From Herbaspirillum sp. (lineage in GTDB: Bacteria; Pseudomonadota; Gammaproteobacteria; Burkholderiales; Burkholderiaceae_D), in the NCBI RefSeq assembly GCF_017744395.1, contig NZ_JAGIBI010000003.1:310001-374000 (forward strand): DNA of 64,000 bases. Direction: 5' to 3'. Under the pieces are notes generated by a model. The model ran no database searches. It was not told the DNA's origin and was given only the letters and a program-made list of their open reading frames with translations. Made by a program: the position numbers and the translations under genes. Positions 1 to 8,970 of this stretch are shown here, one piece after another (position 1 is the stretch's first letter; the number at the start of each line of letters is the position of its first letter).

Positions 1-319
1 GGCCATTTTCTCGCACCGGCGTGACGTTGGCCTGCACCCAGTAGAAGTCGCCGTTCTTGCAGCGGTTCTTGACCAGACCGTTCCACGGCAGCCCCGATTT
101 GATCGTGGCCCACAGGTCGGCAAAGGCTTCGCGCGGCATGTCGGGATGGCGCACGATGTTTTGCGGGGCGCCGATCAGTTCGGCTTCGGTGAAGCCGCTG
201 ATCTCGATAAAGTAGGGATTGACGTAGGTGATGTTGCCTTGGAGGTCGGTCTTGGAGACGATCGACTTGCCATCTTTCATCAGGCGTTCGTGGGTGGTGA
301 CCGGCAGGTTCTTGCGCAT
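1..319 (-). CDS. PAS-domain sensor, probably Aer-like chemotaxis receptor (partial)
   Basis: The first 106 residues are visible; the window edge removes the rest. They form one PAS domain, with the motifs YVNPYFIEISGF (residues 32-43) and IVRHPDMP (55-62). These are characteristic of the N-terminal PAS of Aer-type energy/redox chemoreceptors, which bind FAD and are followed by a HAMP and a methyl-accepting signalling domain. Start ATG at 319 is preceded by an AAGGGG ribosome-binding sequence. An AT-rich stretch around 515-555 in the upstream gap is the likely promoter region. A GGDEF or histidine-kinase output cannot be excluded because the C-terminus is missing. Confidence 0.75.
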   Translation of the reverse strand, partial: MRKNLPVTTHERLMKDGKSIVSKTDLQGNITYVNPYFIEISGFTEAELIGAPQNIVRHPDMPREAFADLWATIKSGLPWNGLVKNRCKNGDFYWVQANVTPVRENG

Positions 320-604
320 GCTATTTCCCCTTGCGTTAGAGCGCCGGATCCTATGCCATCGGCTGGCCCGGCGCCTGTCGTTGTGGACGCTGCGCACCTT
401 CTCCAGGTGCGGCAGCCCTGCGAACTCAAACTATCGCTACTGTGGGTGAAACTGGATACGTCGGTAAAGCGGGTCGATGGTGCGGGTGTATCGGCGGGAC
501 TTGGTGAAACTCGATCTCCATGTATTTTTATTAAAATATAAGTTGATTAACAGTTACGTTCCGGCGCGTGGAGACTGCGCTCCAGAGGAGCCGGCTTGTC
601 GCCG

Positions 605-1201
605 TTATTGTTTCGGTTGTACCTGGAACAGCAGGCCTTGCGGCACCACTTCTACCGACAGCAACTGATCGGAGACGACTTCCGTCATGCGCTGTCCCGG
701 ATTGTCGAGGGCGATGCCGGTCAGGCGGGTGATCAGCGGCAACAGTTTTTCCGGGGCGGCGACGATGAAACTGCGCGCCGTACTATCCGCGCAGATCAGG
801 AATTCGTCGCGGGCCGCCTGGGAGCGGTCGGTGAGCAGCACGCCGACCGCCCGCAGTTCTCCTTTCTTGTTGAGCGTGCCGAGCATGGAGGTCTGTGCTG
901 GGCCGACCCTGGTTTCCAGGACGTATTCATACCGGCCGGGATGCAGGCGGGACGGGTCGAGCCGGTACAGGCCGGCCATATGTTCCGGCTCCTCCACCCG
1001 CATGCCGGCCAGTACGGCCGGCAGCCGCGCGTTGAAACGGCTGGCAAATTCGGTCGGGGTGACACCCAGCGTGGTTTCCGCCGCCGCGTGTTGCGCCAGT
1101 TTCCGGTCGACGGAGCGGTCGCAGCCGGCCAGCAGGCTTGCCGTCGCCAGGGCGGCGCACAGCAGCAGGCGCTGGGAAAGGAGGGAAGGCGAGTGCATCA
1201 T
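605..1201 (-). CDS. Predicted lipoprotein of unknown function
   Basis: A 198-residue protein with a typical lipoprotein signal: a hydrophobic stretch ending in LLAGC, lipidated Cys at about residue 27. It is therefore expected to be anchored to a membrane facing the periplasm. I chose the ATG at 1201 because it puts the signal peptide at the N-terminus; a second ATG follows immediately, and a longer frame extends upstream to 1267 without signal-like sequence. No strong ribosome-binding site is visible. The mature part has no cysteine motif or enzyme signature that I recognise. The neighbouring pyrophosphohydrolase gene is divergent. Confidence 0.7.
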   Translation of the reverse strand: MMHSPSLLSQRLLLCAALATASLLAGCDRSVDRKLAQHAAAETTLGVTPTEFASRFNARLPAVLAGMRVEEPEHMAGLYRLDPSRLHPGRYEYVLETRVGPAQTSMLGTLNKKGELRAVGVLLTDRSQAARDEFLICADSTARSFIVAAPEKLLPLITRLTGIALDNPGQRMTEVVSDQLLSVEVVPQGLLFQVQPKQ

Positions 1202-1371
1202 GGCCGGAACAATCGGTGGTGTAGGTTGTGGCATTGTGCACCAGATCGTCGTGGCGCAACCTGCCACAGATCAAGGATAGGCGGGATTGCCGGCGGCATG
1301 CGGCAGTGCCGCATAGCCGGCGATGATGATAAAGTGGCCGTTTTACCGACATCTCCATGCATTGCCATCCC

Positions 1372-1779
1372 ATGAGCGACCTATCAGTGCAACGCACCTC
1401 CGACCTTGACGAACTGCGCGGCATCATCCGCCAGTTTTCCAGCGAACGCGACTGGCTGCGTTTCCATACGCCGAAAAATCTTGCCATGGCGCTGTCGGTG
1501 GAGGCGGCCGAGCTGATGGAACATTTCCAGTGGCTGCCCACCGGCGCCGACCATGAACTCGACGCCGCCGCCCGCGAGGGCATACGGCATGAGATGGCCG
1601 ATGTGCTGGTCTACCTGATCCAGTTGGCCGACCACACCGGCGTCGACCTGCGCGAAGCGGTGCTGGAGAAAATGGAACTGAATCGCCGCAAGTACCCCGT
1701 CGAGCAGGCGCGCGGCAGTTCGCGCAAATATACGGCTTACGGCACCGGCAAGAATGACGCAAGCAGCGACAAGCAATAA
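1372..1779 (+). CDS. MazG-like nucleotide pyrophosphohydrolase (RS21-C6/dCTPase type)
   Basis: A 135-residue all-alpha NTP pyrophosphohydrolase of the small MazG-like class. The metal-binding pattern is visible as EAAE (residues 44-47) and EMAD (74-77), the EExxE...ExxD arrangement that binds magnesium and hydrolyses (d)NTPs to (d)NMP plus pyrophosphate. Members of this class clean the nucleotide pool, often preferring dCTP or modified dCTP; the substrate here cannot be read from sequence. Start ATG 1372 is preferred over an in-frame ATG 15 bases upstream because family members begin close to this point. The C-terminus is charged and probably disordered. The cytosolic methyltransferase gene follows after about 70 bases. 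Confidence 0.85.
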   Translation: MSDLSVQRTSDLDELRGIIRQFSSERDWLRFHTPKNLAMALSVEAAELMEHFQWLPTGADHELDAAAREGIRHEMADVLVYLIQLADHTGVDLREAVLEKMELNRRKYPVEQARGSSRKYTAYGTGKNDASSDKQ

Positions 1780-1851
1780 CAGGAACCGCCGCCGCAGTTG
1801 AACCGCGGCGGCCCCGATGATGCCAATGCCATCTTCTGCCGGGAGCAAGCC

Positions 1852-3420
1852 TTGAGTAACTGGAACGACGGATACGTCTTCGACATCGCCTACACCTACG
1901 GCTACTATCCCGGCATGAACCCGGCGCGCCTGCCGTTGGCGTTCGCCTTCCACGGCCTGCGCTCGCCGGTGGTCCAGGAGGCCTGCGAACTGGGCTTCGG
2001 CCAGGGCCTGTCGACCAACTTCCATGCGGCGGCATCGGGCACGCGCTGGTGGGGCAACGATTTCAACCCCATGCAAGCCGCCTTCGCCAGGGAACTTGCG
2101 CAGGCCAGCGGCAGCGGCGCGCAGCTGGAAGACTCCAGCTTCTCGCATTTCTGCCGCCGCGGAGACCTGCCGGATTTCGATTTCATCGCGCTGCATGGCG
2201 TCTGGAGCTGGGTCTCGCAAGAGAACCGCGACATCATCTTCGACTTCATCGACCGCAAGCTCAAGCCCGGCGGCGTGCTCTACATCAGCTACAACACCCA
2301 GCCCGGCTGGTCCGCCTTCATGCCGCTGCGCGACCTGATGGTGCAGCACGCGCAGCAGGCCGGCAACGACGAGCAGGCGCTGCCGACCGCGGCGCGCATC
2401 GATGCCGCGCTGGATTTCGCCGCCCGCATGTTCGACGCCGACCCGGTGTACGCGCAGGCCAACCCGTTCATGCGCGACCGCCTGAAAATCCTGCAGCAGC
2501 AAGGCCGCGACTACCTGGCGCACGAATACTTCAACCGCGACTGGCATGCCGAGTCGTTCACCGACATGCACCGCCGCCTGTCGCAGGCAGGCCTGCAGTT
2601 CGCCTGCCCGGCCAACTACGCCGACCATCTCGACATGGCCAACCTGACGCCGGCGCAGCGGCAGTTCATGCAAGGCATCGGCGATCCGGTGATGCAGCAG
2701 GGCGTGCGCGATTTCATGGTCAACCAGCAGTTCCGGCGCGATTACTGGGTGCGCGGCGGGCAGGCCCTGGACGACCGCCAGCGGGTGCAGGCGCTGGCGC
2801 TGCAAAGCATCGTGCTGCTCACCGAACCGGACAAGGTGCCGCTGACGATCCAGAACGTGGCCTCCGAGATCACCCTGAACCGGCTGATCTACGAACCCAT
2901 CCTGCAGGCGCTGGGCGATTACCAGCCGCATACGCTGGTCGACCTGGCGGCGTCGCTGGCGCACCGCAACCTGAACCTGTCGCAAGTGCTGGATTCGGCG
3001 CTGATGCTGATCGGCACCGGCCATGCCGCGCCGCTGCCGCCGGAGCCGGCGGGCCATGCGCGCGCGGAGATCGCGCAGCGCACCCGCGCGCTCAATCTGC
3101 ATCTGCTGGAAAAGGCCGCCCAGGCCGAGCCGCCGGCGGCCGAGGGCGGCGTCGGCCACCTGTGCAGCCCGGTAACCGGCGGCGGGGTGGCGGTCGATCG
3201 CATCGGCCAGCTGTTCCTGCTGGCGTATCTGGAACAGGGCGAGAACGTGGAGGCGTGGCCGGCGCTGGCATGGCGGCATATCAGCGCGCAAGGCAAGAAG
3301 CTGGTGCGCGATGGCGTGCGGCTGGAAGGGGAGCAGGAAAACCTGGGCGAGCTGGCGACCCAGGCGCAGTTGTTCGCACGCACCCGCCTGCCGTTGCTGC
3401 GCGCGTTGCAGGTAGTGTGA
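1852..3420 (+). CDS. SAM-dependent methyltransferase with methyltransferase regulatory domain
   Basis: A 522-residue class I methyltransferase. The SAM-binding glycine motif is ELGFGQG (residues 46-52), followed by an acidic/Asn-rich loop and a DFIALHGVW strand. The central and C-terminal region matches the 'methyltransferase regulatory domain' architecture in length and in its helical, polar sequence. The TTG start at 1852 is chosen because GGGAG lies 6 bases upstream and the product then begins MSNWNDGY, as in relatives; a longer TTG frame from 1798 lacks a ribosome-binding site. Substrate unknown; some relatives sit near surface-polysaccharide genes, but there are none here. Confidence 0.85.
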   Translation: MSNWNDGYVFDIAYTYGYYPGMNPARLPLAFAFHGLRSPVVQEACELGFGQGLSTNFHAAASGTRWWGNDFNPMQAAFARELAQASGSGAQLEDSSFSHFCRRGDLPDFDFIALHGVWSWVSQENRDIIFDFIDRKLKPGGVLYISYNTQPGWSAFMPLRDLMVQHAQQAGNDEQALPTAARIDAALDFAARMFDADPVYAQANPFMRDRLKILQQQGRDYLAHEYFNRDWHAESFTDMHRRLSQAGLQFACPANYADHLDMANLTPAQRQFMQGIGDPVMQQGVRDFMVNQQFRRDYWVRGGQALDDRQRVQALALQSIVLLTEPDKVPLTIQNVASEITLNRLIYEPILQALGDYQPHTLVDLAASLAHRNLNLSQVLDSALMLIGTGHAAPLPPEPAGHARAEIAQRTRALNLHLLEKAAQAEPPAAEGGVGHLCSPVTGGGVAVDRIGQLFLLAYLEQGENVEAWPALAWRHISAQGKKLVRDGVRLEGEQENLGELATQAQLFARTRLPLLRALQVV

Positions 3421-3539
3421 AAGCCGGGCAGCATGCATCATCATCGATGGCGCTATCTGCATGCAGCCCGGAATAATCCGCGGGATGTATTCTTAAAAGC
3501 ATCAAGGGTGTTCCCGGCGGGAAAATCAATACTCTGTCT

Positions 3540-5213
3540 ATGTCGCTCCTGAACCTGAAACTCAAGACCCGCCTGGCCCTGGCTGTCGTGGCTGCGGTGG
3601 TGGTGACCGCCATCGTGGTGACGGCCATTTCGCTCATCGTCATCCGGCGCGACATGCGCGATGAATTGGGCGCGCAGCAATTCACCGCCTTGCAATTGAC
3701 CGCATCGGCGCTCGATGCCGGCTTCGAGGGCCGGCGCATTGCGTTGCGCCTGCTGGCCGAAGGCATTCCCGTCGCCGCGCGCCACGATCCGGCGCAGATG
3801 CAACATTACCTTGAGCGGCACCTGTCGCTGCGCGAGCAGTTCTTCAATGTCACGGTGGTCGAAACCAATGGCGCCATCATCGCCAACTATGCCGATGCAA
3901 GCCAGGTCGGCCGCTTCAGCCTGGCCGGCCGCGACTATCTGGAGGATACGCTCAAGACTGGCAAGGGCGTGATTTCCAAGCCGCTGAAAAGCAAGATGTC
4001 GAACCGCTCGGTGGTCCTGATGACCGAGCCGCTGTTCAATGCGCGCGGCGAGGTGGACCTGGTGCTGGTGGCCAGCATCGACCTGAAGGAACACAATTTC
4101 CTGGGCCAGTTCACCGACATGCGCCTGGGCAAGAGCGGCTTCATGTATATCTTCACGACCGACGGCATCGTGGTCGAGCATCCGAACAAGGAACTCATCC
4201 TCCAGCATATGGATGCCGTGGGCGGCCGCAGCCTTGCCAATGCGCAGGCGCTCAAGGGGTTCGAAGGCAGCATGGAAAGCATGGATGAGGATGGCGAGCC
4301 GGCCTTGTCTTCCTACAAGCGCATGAGCAGCGCCAACTGGATCATCGGCGCCCACTACCTGAGCGCGGATGCCTACGCGCCCATCGCCGACATCCAGGAG
4401 CGCGCCATTCTGGCCGCCAGCGTGCTGACGCTGCTGGCCGGCGCCCTGGCCTGGTGGTTCATCGGCCGCCTGTTCTTTCCGCTGCAGAGCTTGCTGGCGC
4501 ACATCCACCGCATCCGCCAGGACAAGAGCCTGGAACAGCTTCCCGGCGAAGTGCGCCAGGATGAGCTGGGCGATTTGCACGGCGCTTTCAATGCCCTGAT
4601 GCAGGAGCGCAAGAACATCGAGACCGAACTGGACGAGACGCGCGTCAACCTGGAGGAAATGAACAAGACCCTGTCCCGCCTGGCGCTGGAGGATGCGCTC
4701 ACCGGCCTGGCCAACCGCCGCCAGTTCGAGCGCGGCCTGCAGGAGGAATTCAACCGCGCGGCCCGCACCGGCCTGTCGCTGGCGGTGATCATGATCGACG
4801 TCGACTACTTCAAGCAGTACAACGACTTGTACGGCCACATTGCCGGCGACGAGGTGCTGCGCCGCCTGGGCAGCGCCATTCGCGAAACCGATGTGCGCCC
4901 GGAAGACCTGCCGGCGCGTTACGGCGGCGAAGAGATCGCGGTGCTGTTGCCGGGCGCCGGGCTGGAGGGCGCGCTGACGGTCGCCGAGCGCATCCGCCAG
5001 TCCGTTCATGGCCTCAGGATCGGGCACGCCGCCAGCGCCACCGGCTACCTGAGCATCAGCATCGGCGTTTCGGCCATGATCCCCCGGCGTCAGCAGGACC
5101 AGCCGGACGATGTGCTGCGCCAGGCCGATGAAGCGCTATACCTGGCCAAGGCGGCCGGCCGCGATTGCATCCGCAGCATCGAGGATGTGAAGCGTTCCCG
5201 GGAGCAGGATTAA
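3540..5213 (+). CDS. Diguanylate cyclase with periplasmic Cache-type sensor domain
   Basis: A 557-residue membrane-bound c-di-GMP synthase. Order: transmembrane helix (about 11-35), periplasmic Cache-like sensor (about 40-285), second helix (about 289-309), HAMP-like linker and coiled coil (310-380), GGDEF domain (about 380-545). The active-site loop is GGEEI (462-466), a tolerated variant of GGDEF. Metal-binding D420 and the FKQYNDLYGH substrate helix are present. An RxxD inhibitory site (RPED, 453-456) lies exactly five residues before the GG, so product feedback inhibition is expected. It should synthesise c-di-GMP from two GTP in response to an unknown small-molecule ligand. No EAL domain. 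Confidence 0.92.
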   Translation: MSLLNLKLKTRLALAVVAAVVVTAIVVTAISLIVIRRDMRDELGAQQFTALQLTASALDAGFEGRRIALRLLAEGIPVAARHDPAQMQHYLERHLSLREQFFNVTVVETNGAIIANYADASQVGRFSLAGRDYLEDTLKTGKGVISKPLKSKMSNRSVVLMTEPLFNARGEVDLVLVASIDLKEHNFLGQFTDMRLGKSGFMYIFTTDGIVVEHPNKELILQHMDAVGGRSLANAQALKGFEGSMESMDEDGEPALSSYKRMSSANWIIGAHYLSADAYAPIADIQERAILAASVLTLLAGALAWWFIGRLFFPLQSLLAHIHRIRQDKSLEQLPGEVRQDELGDLHGAFNALMQERKNIETELDETRVNLEEMNKTLSRLALEDALTGLANRRQFERGLQEEFNRAARTGLSLAVIMIDVDYFKQYNDLYGHIAGDEVLRRLGSAIRETDVRPEDLPARYGGEEIAVLLPGAGLEGALTVAERIRQSVHGLRIGHAASATGYLSISIGVSAMIPRRQQDQPDDVLRQADEALYLAKAAGRDCIRSIEDVKRSREQD

Positions 5214-5249
5214 GCGGCGCGGCTGCAAGGGCGCAAGCCCGGCCCAATC

Positions 5250-5278
5250 AAAAAGCCGCGCATCATGCGCGGCTTTTT
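5250..5278. terminator. Bidirectional rho-independent terminator
   Basis: An 8-bp GC stem (5255-5262 with 5266-5273) and a 3-base loop are flanked by A5 on the left and T5 on the right. It sits between the convergent diguanylate cyclase and the 167-residue secreted protein, so it can stop transcription from both sides. Confidence 0.9.
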
Positions 5279-5300
5279 CCATCCTGCCTCGGCAACCGGT

Positions 5301-5804
5301 TCAGGGCCCCGGCTGCTGCGGCGAAGGCACCAGGAACTTGGATTTGGCGCAATACATCTTGGCGTTCGTGTTGTTGTAGACGATCTTGCTGCCGGCTTGC
5401 GACTGGCGCACCGGGTAGGCGGAATTGTCATCCGGCGTGAAGCGGATGCCCAGCGCCGAACTGATCGACTCGGTCAGCTTGACCGGGGTGGCGTTGAAGA
5501 AGGCGCCGATGAAATCGGCCTGGCTGCTGCTGTCGTTGACCAGCAGGTCGGTGACCTGCACTCCCCACAGGTTGACGTTGCTGGCCTTGAACCAGAAGGC
5601 GCCGCCTTCGGTCTTGTACGGCGGGCCGAAGGCTTCGGTCAGGTAGTCGTAGAAATATTTGCTGTTGAGCTGGTTCAGGCACAGCAGGGCATTGCCGATC
5701 TCGATGCCGAAGCTGGGTTGCGGCGCGGCTTGCGCGACCGGAGCCACGCCGGCCGAACAGGCCAGCACCAGAAGGCTTGCGGCCAGGCGACGTACGATTT
5801 TCAA
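5301..5804 (-). CDS. Secreted protein of unknown function
   Basis: A 167-residue protein with a clear Sec signal peptide: positively charged N-terminus, hydrophobic core and an AQA-A cleavage site near residue 26. It is therefore probably periplasmic. Two cysteines (one in LLCLN, one in MYCAK) could form a disulfide. The start is a TTG at 5804 with GGGAG 6 bases upstream. I recognise no family. It is a single-gene unit, convergent with the diguanylate cyclase and separated from it by a terminator. Confidence 0.7.
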   Translation of the reverse strand: MKIVRRLAASLLVLACSAGVAPVAQAAPQPSFGIEIGNALLCLNQLNSKYFYDYLTEAFGPPYKTEGGAFWFKASNVNLWGVQVTDLLVNDSSSQADFIGAFFNATPVKLTESISSALGIRFTPDDNSAYPVRQSQAGSKIVYNNTNAKMYCAKSKFLVPSPQQPGP

Positions 5805-5926
5805 ACGAACTCCCGAGGATGATGCCGGATCGGCTGATTGTCACTTTGGCCATCATGTATGGCCGTGGGAGTCGATTGTAGGGGGCTTTGCCGATTTTTT
5901 CCAATCGGCGCGGCAGGCAGGGCCGT

Positions 5927-6367
5927 TCAGCGCCCGCTTTTGAGCATGCGTTCGCCGCGCGCCGACGGGCCGCTTGCCGCCGGATGCGGTTGCGCCAGGC
6001 TGCCCAGGCCGTCGAGGAAGGAGGCGATGCCGGTGCCCTTGACCAGCACGCACGGCTTGCCCAGTTTCTTGCAGGTGCTCTTGACCAGGTGGTAGGCGTT
6101 GTGGCTGATGTTGCCGGAGGCGCAGATCACGATATCGGCCGCGGCCAGCATCGGCGCCAGGCGGTGCAGGTTGTCTTCGCGGCCGCCGTCGTGATGGATG
6201 AAGCGACCGTCGCGCGTCTCGATCTCGGCGCGGTAATGATTGCGGGCGCCGGTCAATCCGCCCACGCACAGTACACAGCGGTCATCCAGCGAAATGGGGG
6301 CGGCCGTCTGGGAAGCGACGGCGGAGGGAGCGTTGTCGGACTTGGCTCGGCGGTTCTCTTTTCGCAT
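5927..6367 (-). CDS. DUF2325 domain protein
   Basis: A 146-residue cytosolic protein whose residues 31-119 form a DUF2325 domain: CVLCVGGLTGARNHYR at the start, then HHDGGRED and ICASGNISHNAYH. This is a small Rossmann-like fold of unknown biochemical function, found alone or attached to other domains in many proteobacteria. The first 30 residues are polar and probably disordered. The ATG at 6367 is chosen because the reading frame further upstream codes for low-complexity Arg/Pro-rich sequence typical of a GC-rich shadow frame. It lies just downstream of the WYL regulator gene on the same strand. Confidence 0.75.
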   Translation of the reverse strand: MRKENRRAKSDNAPSAVASQTAAPISLDDRCVLCVGGLTGARNHYRAEIETRDGRFIHHDGGREDNLHRLAPMLAAADIVICASGNISHNAYHLVKSTCKKLGKPCVLVKGTGIASFLDGLGSLAQPHPAASGPSARGERMLKSGR

Positions 6368-6480
6368 AGGGAAGGCCTGAAATTGATGACGCTTCAAGCC
6401 TAAACCCGCCGCCGCGGCGGACGAACGAATGAATTTGCATCTGCATATGCGGTTTGTGCCGCGCCGAGCTGCCTTGCAAT

Positions 6481-7218
6481 TCACCGCGGCGGCGGGAACC
6501 CTTGTTCCTTGTGTTCGCGCCGCATGGCGCGCACGAAGTCGGCCAGGCGGCGGCCGTCGCGGTCGGGGTAGTAGCCTTGTTCGCTGAGCTGCTGCACGCG
6601 GTCCAGGCGGAAGGAACGGAAGTCCTCGCGCACTTCGCACCACGCCGCCAACAGCCAGCTGCCGCCGAAGAAGGCCAGCGCCAGCGGCCAGACCACGCGC
6701 TGGCTGCCGCGCTGTTGGGCATCCGAATAGTGCAGCAGCAATTTGTGGCGGCTGTTGATGGCCTGGCGGATCTGCTCCAGGCGTTCGCCCTGTTGCAGAT
6801 CCATGCGCGTATTGGGCGCGAACAGCGGGGTGGCTTCGACGAAGTCGCGCTTGTCGCGCGGCAGCGCCAGCACCACCTTGGCCAGGGCGGCGGCGGCCGA
6901 GGCCGACAATTGCGGGCCGCCCCAGGCCTGCACCATGCGCATGCCGATCACCAGCGCCTCGACTTCATCGGCGGTAAACATCAGCGGCGGCAGGTCGTAG
7001 CCGGGCTTGATGCGGTAGCCGACGCCGGCTTCGCCATCCACCGGCACGCCGGACAGGGAGAGGTCGCGGACGTCGCGGTAGACCGTGCGTTCCGAGACCG
7101 ACAGCCATTCGGCCAGTTGGCGCGCGGTGGTGAGCCGGCGTCCGCGCAGGTATTGGGTGATCTGGAACAGTCGGTCGGCTCGGCGCATGCGGGGGCGGGA
7201 AAATACGGTGTGCGCCAT
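6481..7218 (-). CDS. YafY/DeoR-like transcriptional regulator with WYL domain
   Basis: A 245-residue regulator. Residues about 12-68 form a winged helix with the recognition sequence SVSERTVYRDV. The rest is a WYL ligand-binding domain followed by the usual C-terminal extension; the WYL core is around LLLHYSDAQQ and WPLALAFFGGSWLLAAWC. WYL proteins sense nucleotides, nucleic acid or small ligands. The conventional start may be the second in-frame ATG at 7188, which gives MRRADRLFQI; neither has a strong ribosome-binding site. The VOC gene lies just upstream on the same strand, so this regulator probably controls it; regulator-VOC pairs of this kind are common. Confidence 0.85.
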   Translation of the reverse strand: MAHTVFSRPRMRRADRLFQITQYLRGRRLTTARQLAEWLSVSERTVYRDVRDLSLSGVPVDGEAGVGYRIKPGYDLPPLMFTADEVEALVIGMRMVQAWGGPQLSASAAAALAKVVLALPRDKRDFVEATPLFAPNTRMDLQQGERLEQIRQAINSRHKLLLHYSDAQQRGSQRVVWPLALAFFGGSWLLAAWCEVREDFRSFRLDRVQQLSEQGYYPDRDGRRLADFVRAMRREHKEQGFPPPR

Positions 7219-7309
7219 TCTGGCATGCGCCGCCCGGCTTCGCTACTGCTTTGCAATGTAGCCGGGCGGTAGTCCATATCGATGCTCCGCCCGCCTGCTG
7301 CCGCTGGCT

Positions 7310-7681
7310 TTAGTTCATCGCGTGCAGTGCGACCCGGTTGCCTTCGGTGTCGATGAAGTGGCAGATGTAGCCGAGATCCTTGGGCAGTTGCATTTTCGCC
7401 ATCGCGATCTTGCCGCCGGCGGCTTCGATGCGGTCGATCACGGCCTGGATCGAGGGGCCGGCATCCAGGTAGATCAGCGTGCCCTGGGTCGAAGGCTCGA
7501 ACCAGTCGCCGCCGGTCAGGCAGCCGATCGACTGGCCGTCGTCGCGGGTGAAGATGGCCATCGGCATTTCCGCATCCAGGTTTTCCAGGCGCAATTTGGT
7601 GGCGAATACGGTTTCGTAGAAATTGGCGGCGCGGGTCAGGTCCTTGGTGGCGATTTCGAACCAGTTGACGTTGGTTTGCAT
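7310..7681 (-). CDS. VOC family (glyoxalase/bleomycin-resistance fold) protein
   Basis: A 123-residue single VOC domain with the family pattern: WFEIATKDLTRAANFYETVF at the N-terminus, a central YLDAG strand, and a closing FIDTEGNRVALH strand. VOC proteins use paired beta-alpha-beta-beta-beta modules to bind a divalent metal or a drug; the reaction here is unknown. The start at 7681 is firm: GAAAGGAAG lies 6 bases upstream. The gene is followed by the WYL regulator after about 90 bases, and the two probably form a small unit. Confidence 0.85.
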   Translation of the reverse strand: MQTNVNWFEIATKDLTRAANFYETVFATKLRLENLDAEMPMAIFTRDDGQSIGCLTGGDWFEPSTQGTLIYLDAGPSIQAVIDRIEAAGGKIAMAKMQLPKDLGYICHFIDTEGNRVALHAMN

Positions 7682-7825
7682 GTTTGTCTTCCTTTCGTTG
7701 TTGATGAATGTCGTGTCATGGATGCCGGTATCAGGTGTCGGCATGGGACGCATCATGCAGGCAGGCTCCTGACAACGTTGTGTCAGGAGCCTGCACGGGA
7801 AAGGAAAAACGGAGGAGGAGTAGAG

Positions 7826-8830
7826 TCAGCGGCCGGCGACGGCTGCCGTTGCGCCGGCCTGGGCTTGTTCGTGGCGTTCCTGCTGCTCGGCATAGCGGCG
7901 CGACAGCACCGCGCACAGCATCAGCTGCATCTGGTGGAACAGCATGATGGGCAGCAGCACCACGGCCGCGCCGCTGCCGGCGAACAGCACCGAGGCGATC
8001 GGGATGCCGGAGGCCAGCGACTTCTTGGAGCCGCAGAACACCAGCACGATTTCATCGCCGCGCGGCATCTTCAGCGCCCGCGCGCCATAGGTGGTGGCCA
8101 ACAGCACCGCGCCCAGCAGCACGGCGTTGACCAGCACCAGCAGCGCCAGCTGGCCGGGCGGGAACAGGTGCCAGATGCCCTGCGCCACGGCGGCGCTGAA
8201 GGCGGCGTACACCGACAGCAGGATGCCGCCGCGATCGACTACGTTGACGACCGCCTTGTGGCGGCTGATCCAGGCGCCGATCCAGGGGCGCAGCAGGTTG
8301 CCCAGCACGAACGGCAGCAGCAACTGCAGCAGGATCGACAGCACCTGCGACAAGCCGTTGCCGTCATGGTGGCGATGCAGCAGCAGGGTCACGAGCAGCG
8401 GCGTGATCAGGATCCCCAGCAGGTTGGAGGCGGTGGCGCCGCAGATCGCCGCCGGCACGTTGCCGCGCGCGATCGAGGTGAAGCCGATCGACGATTGCAC
8501 GGTGGAAGGCAGCGTACAGACGAACAGCACGCCCATCCACAACTGCGGCGTCAGCAGGTCAGGCACCGCCGCTTGCAGCGCCAGCCCGAGCAGCGGGAAC
8601 AGGAGGAAGGTCGAGGCCAGCGTCAGCAGGTGCAGTTTGGGCTGCTTCAGGCCGGAAAGCGCCGCCTCGCGCGACAGCTTGGCGCCGTGCAGGAAGAACA
8701 GCAGCGAGATCGCCACGTTGCTGGCCGCATGCATGAAGCCTTCGAAGCGGCCGGTGGCCGGCAGCAGCGTGGCCAGCAGCACGGTGCCGAGAAGCAATTG
8801 GGTAAAGCGGTCGGGAAGGAAGCGTTTCAT
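7826..8830 (-). CDS. Bile acid:sodium symporter-like transporter (SBF-like, YfeH type)
   Basis: About 334 residues with nine or ten hydrophobic helices. The sequence matches the SBF-like (YfeH) family, related to the BASS and Acr3 transporters: ISLLFFLHGAKLSREA near the second helix, CTLPSTVQSSIGFTS for the first discontinuous helix, and FCGSKKSLASGIPIA for the second. It is an inner-membrane sodium-coupled organic-anion carrier; the substrate is unknown. ATG 8830 gives the usual start MKRFLPDRF; a longer frame reaches 8863. It is divergent from the LysR regulator gene at 8971, which probably controls it. Confidence 0.85.
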   Translation of the reverse strand: MKRFLPDRFTQLLLGTVLLATLLPATGRFEGFMHAASNVAISLLFFLHGAKLSREAALSGLKQPKLHLLTLASTFLLFPLLGLALQAAVPDLLTPQLWMGVLFVCTLPSTVQSSIGFTSIARGNVPAAICGATASNLLGILITPLLVTLLLHRHHDGNGLSQVLSILLQLLLPFVLGNLLRPWIGAWISRHKAVVNVVDRGGILLSVYAAFSAAVAQGIWHLFPPGQLALLVLVNAVLLGAVLLATTYGARALKMPRGDEIVLVFCGSKKSLASGIPIASVLFAGSGAAVVLLPIMLFHQMQLMLCAVLSRRYAEQQERHEQAQAGATAAVAGR

Positions 8831-8970
8831 GGGGTTGGACGAAGTTGAATGATTTTGTCCCATGATAGGAAATCGGATGATGATCGGGAAGCCCTTTGAT
8901 GGCGTTGACTGTCAACGGAAATGTCGATAACAATGGCATTTCCTTCCCCGCTTTCGAGGGTATCGCCCCC

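Noticed and set aside
1384-3462. Very long open frame on the minus strand opposite the methyltransferase gene
   Set aside because: It mirrors the codon structure of the GC-rich plus-strand gene, encodes Arg/Gln/Ala-rich low-complexity sequence and has no domain. The same applies to the long antisense frames opposite the diguanylate cyclase, FapA, the YdiJ-like gene and PhoD.
3540-5213. Degenerate, inactive GGDEF domain
   Set aside because: The loop is GGEEI rather than GGDEF or GGEEF, but the catalytic acidic residues, metal-binding Asp and RxxD inhibitory site are kept, so activity is expected.
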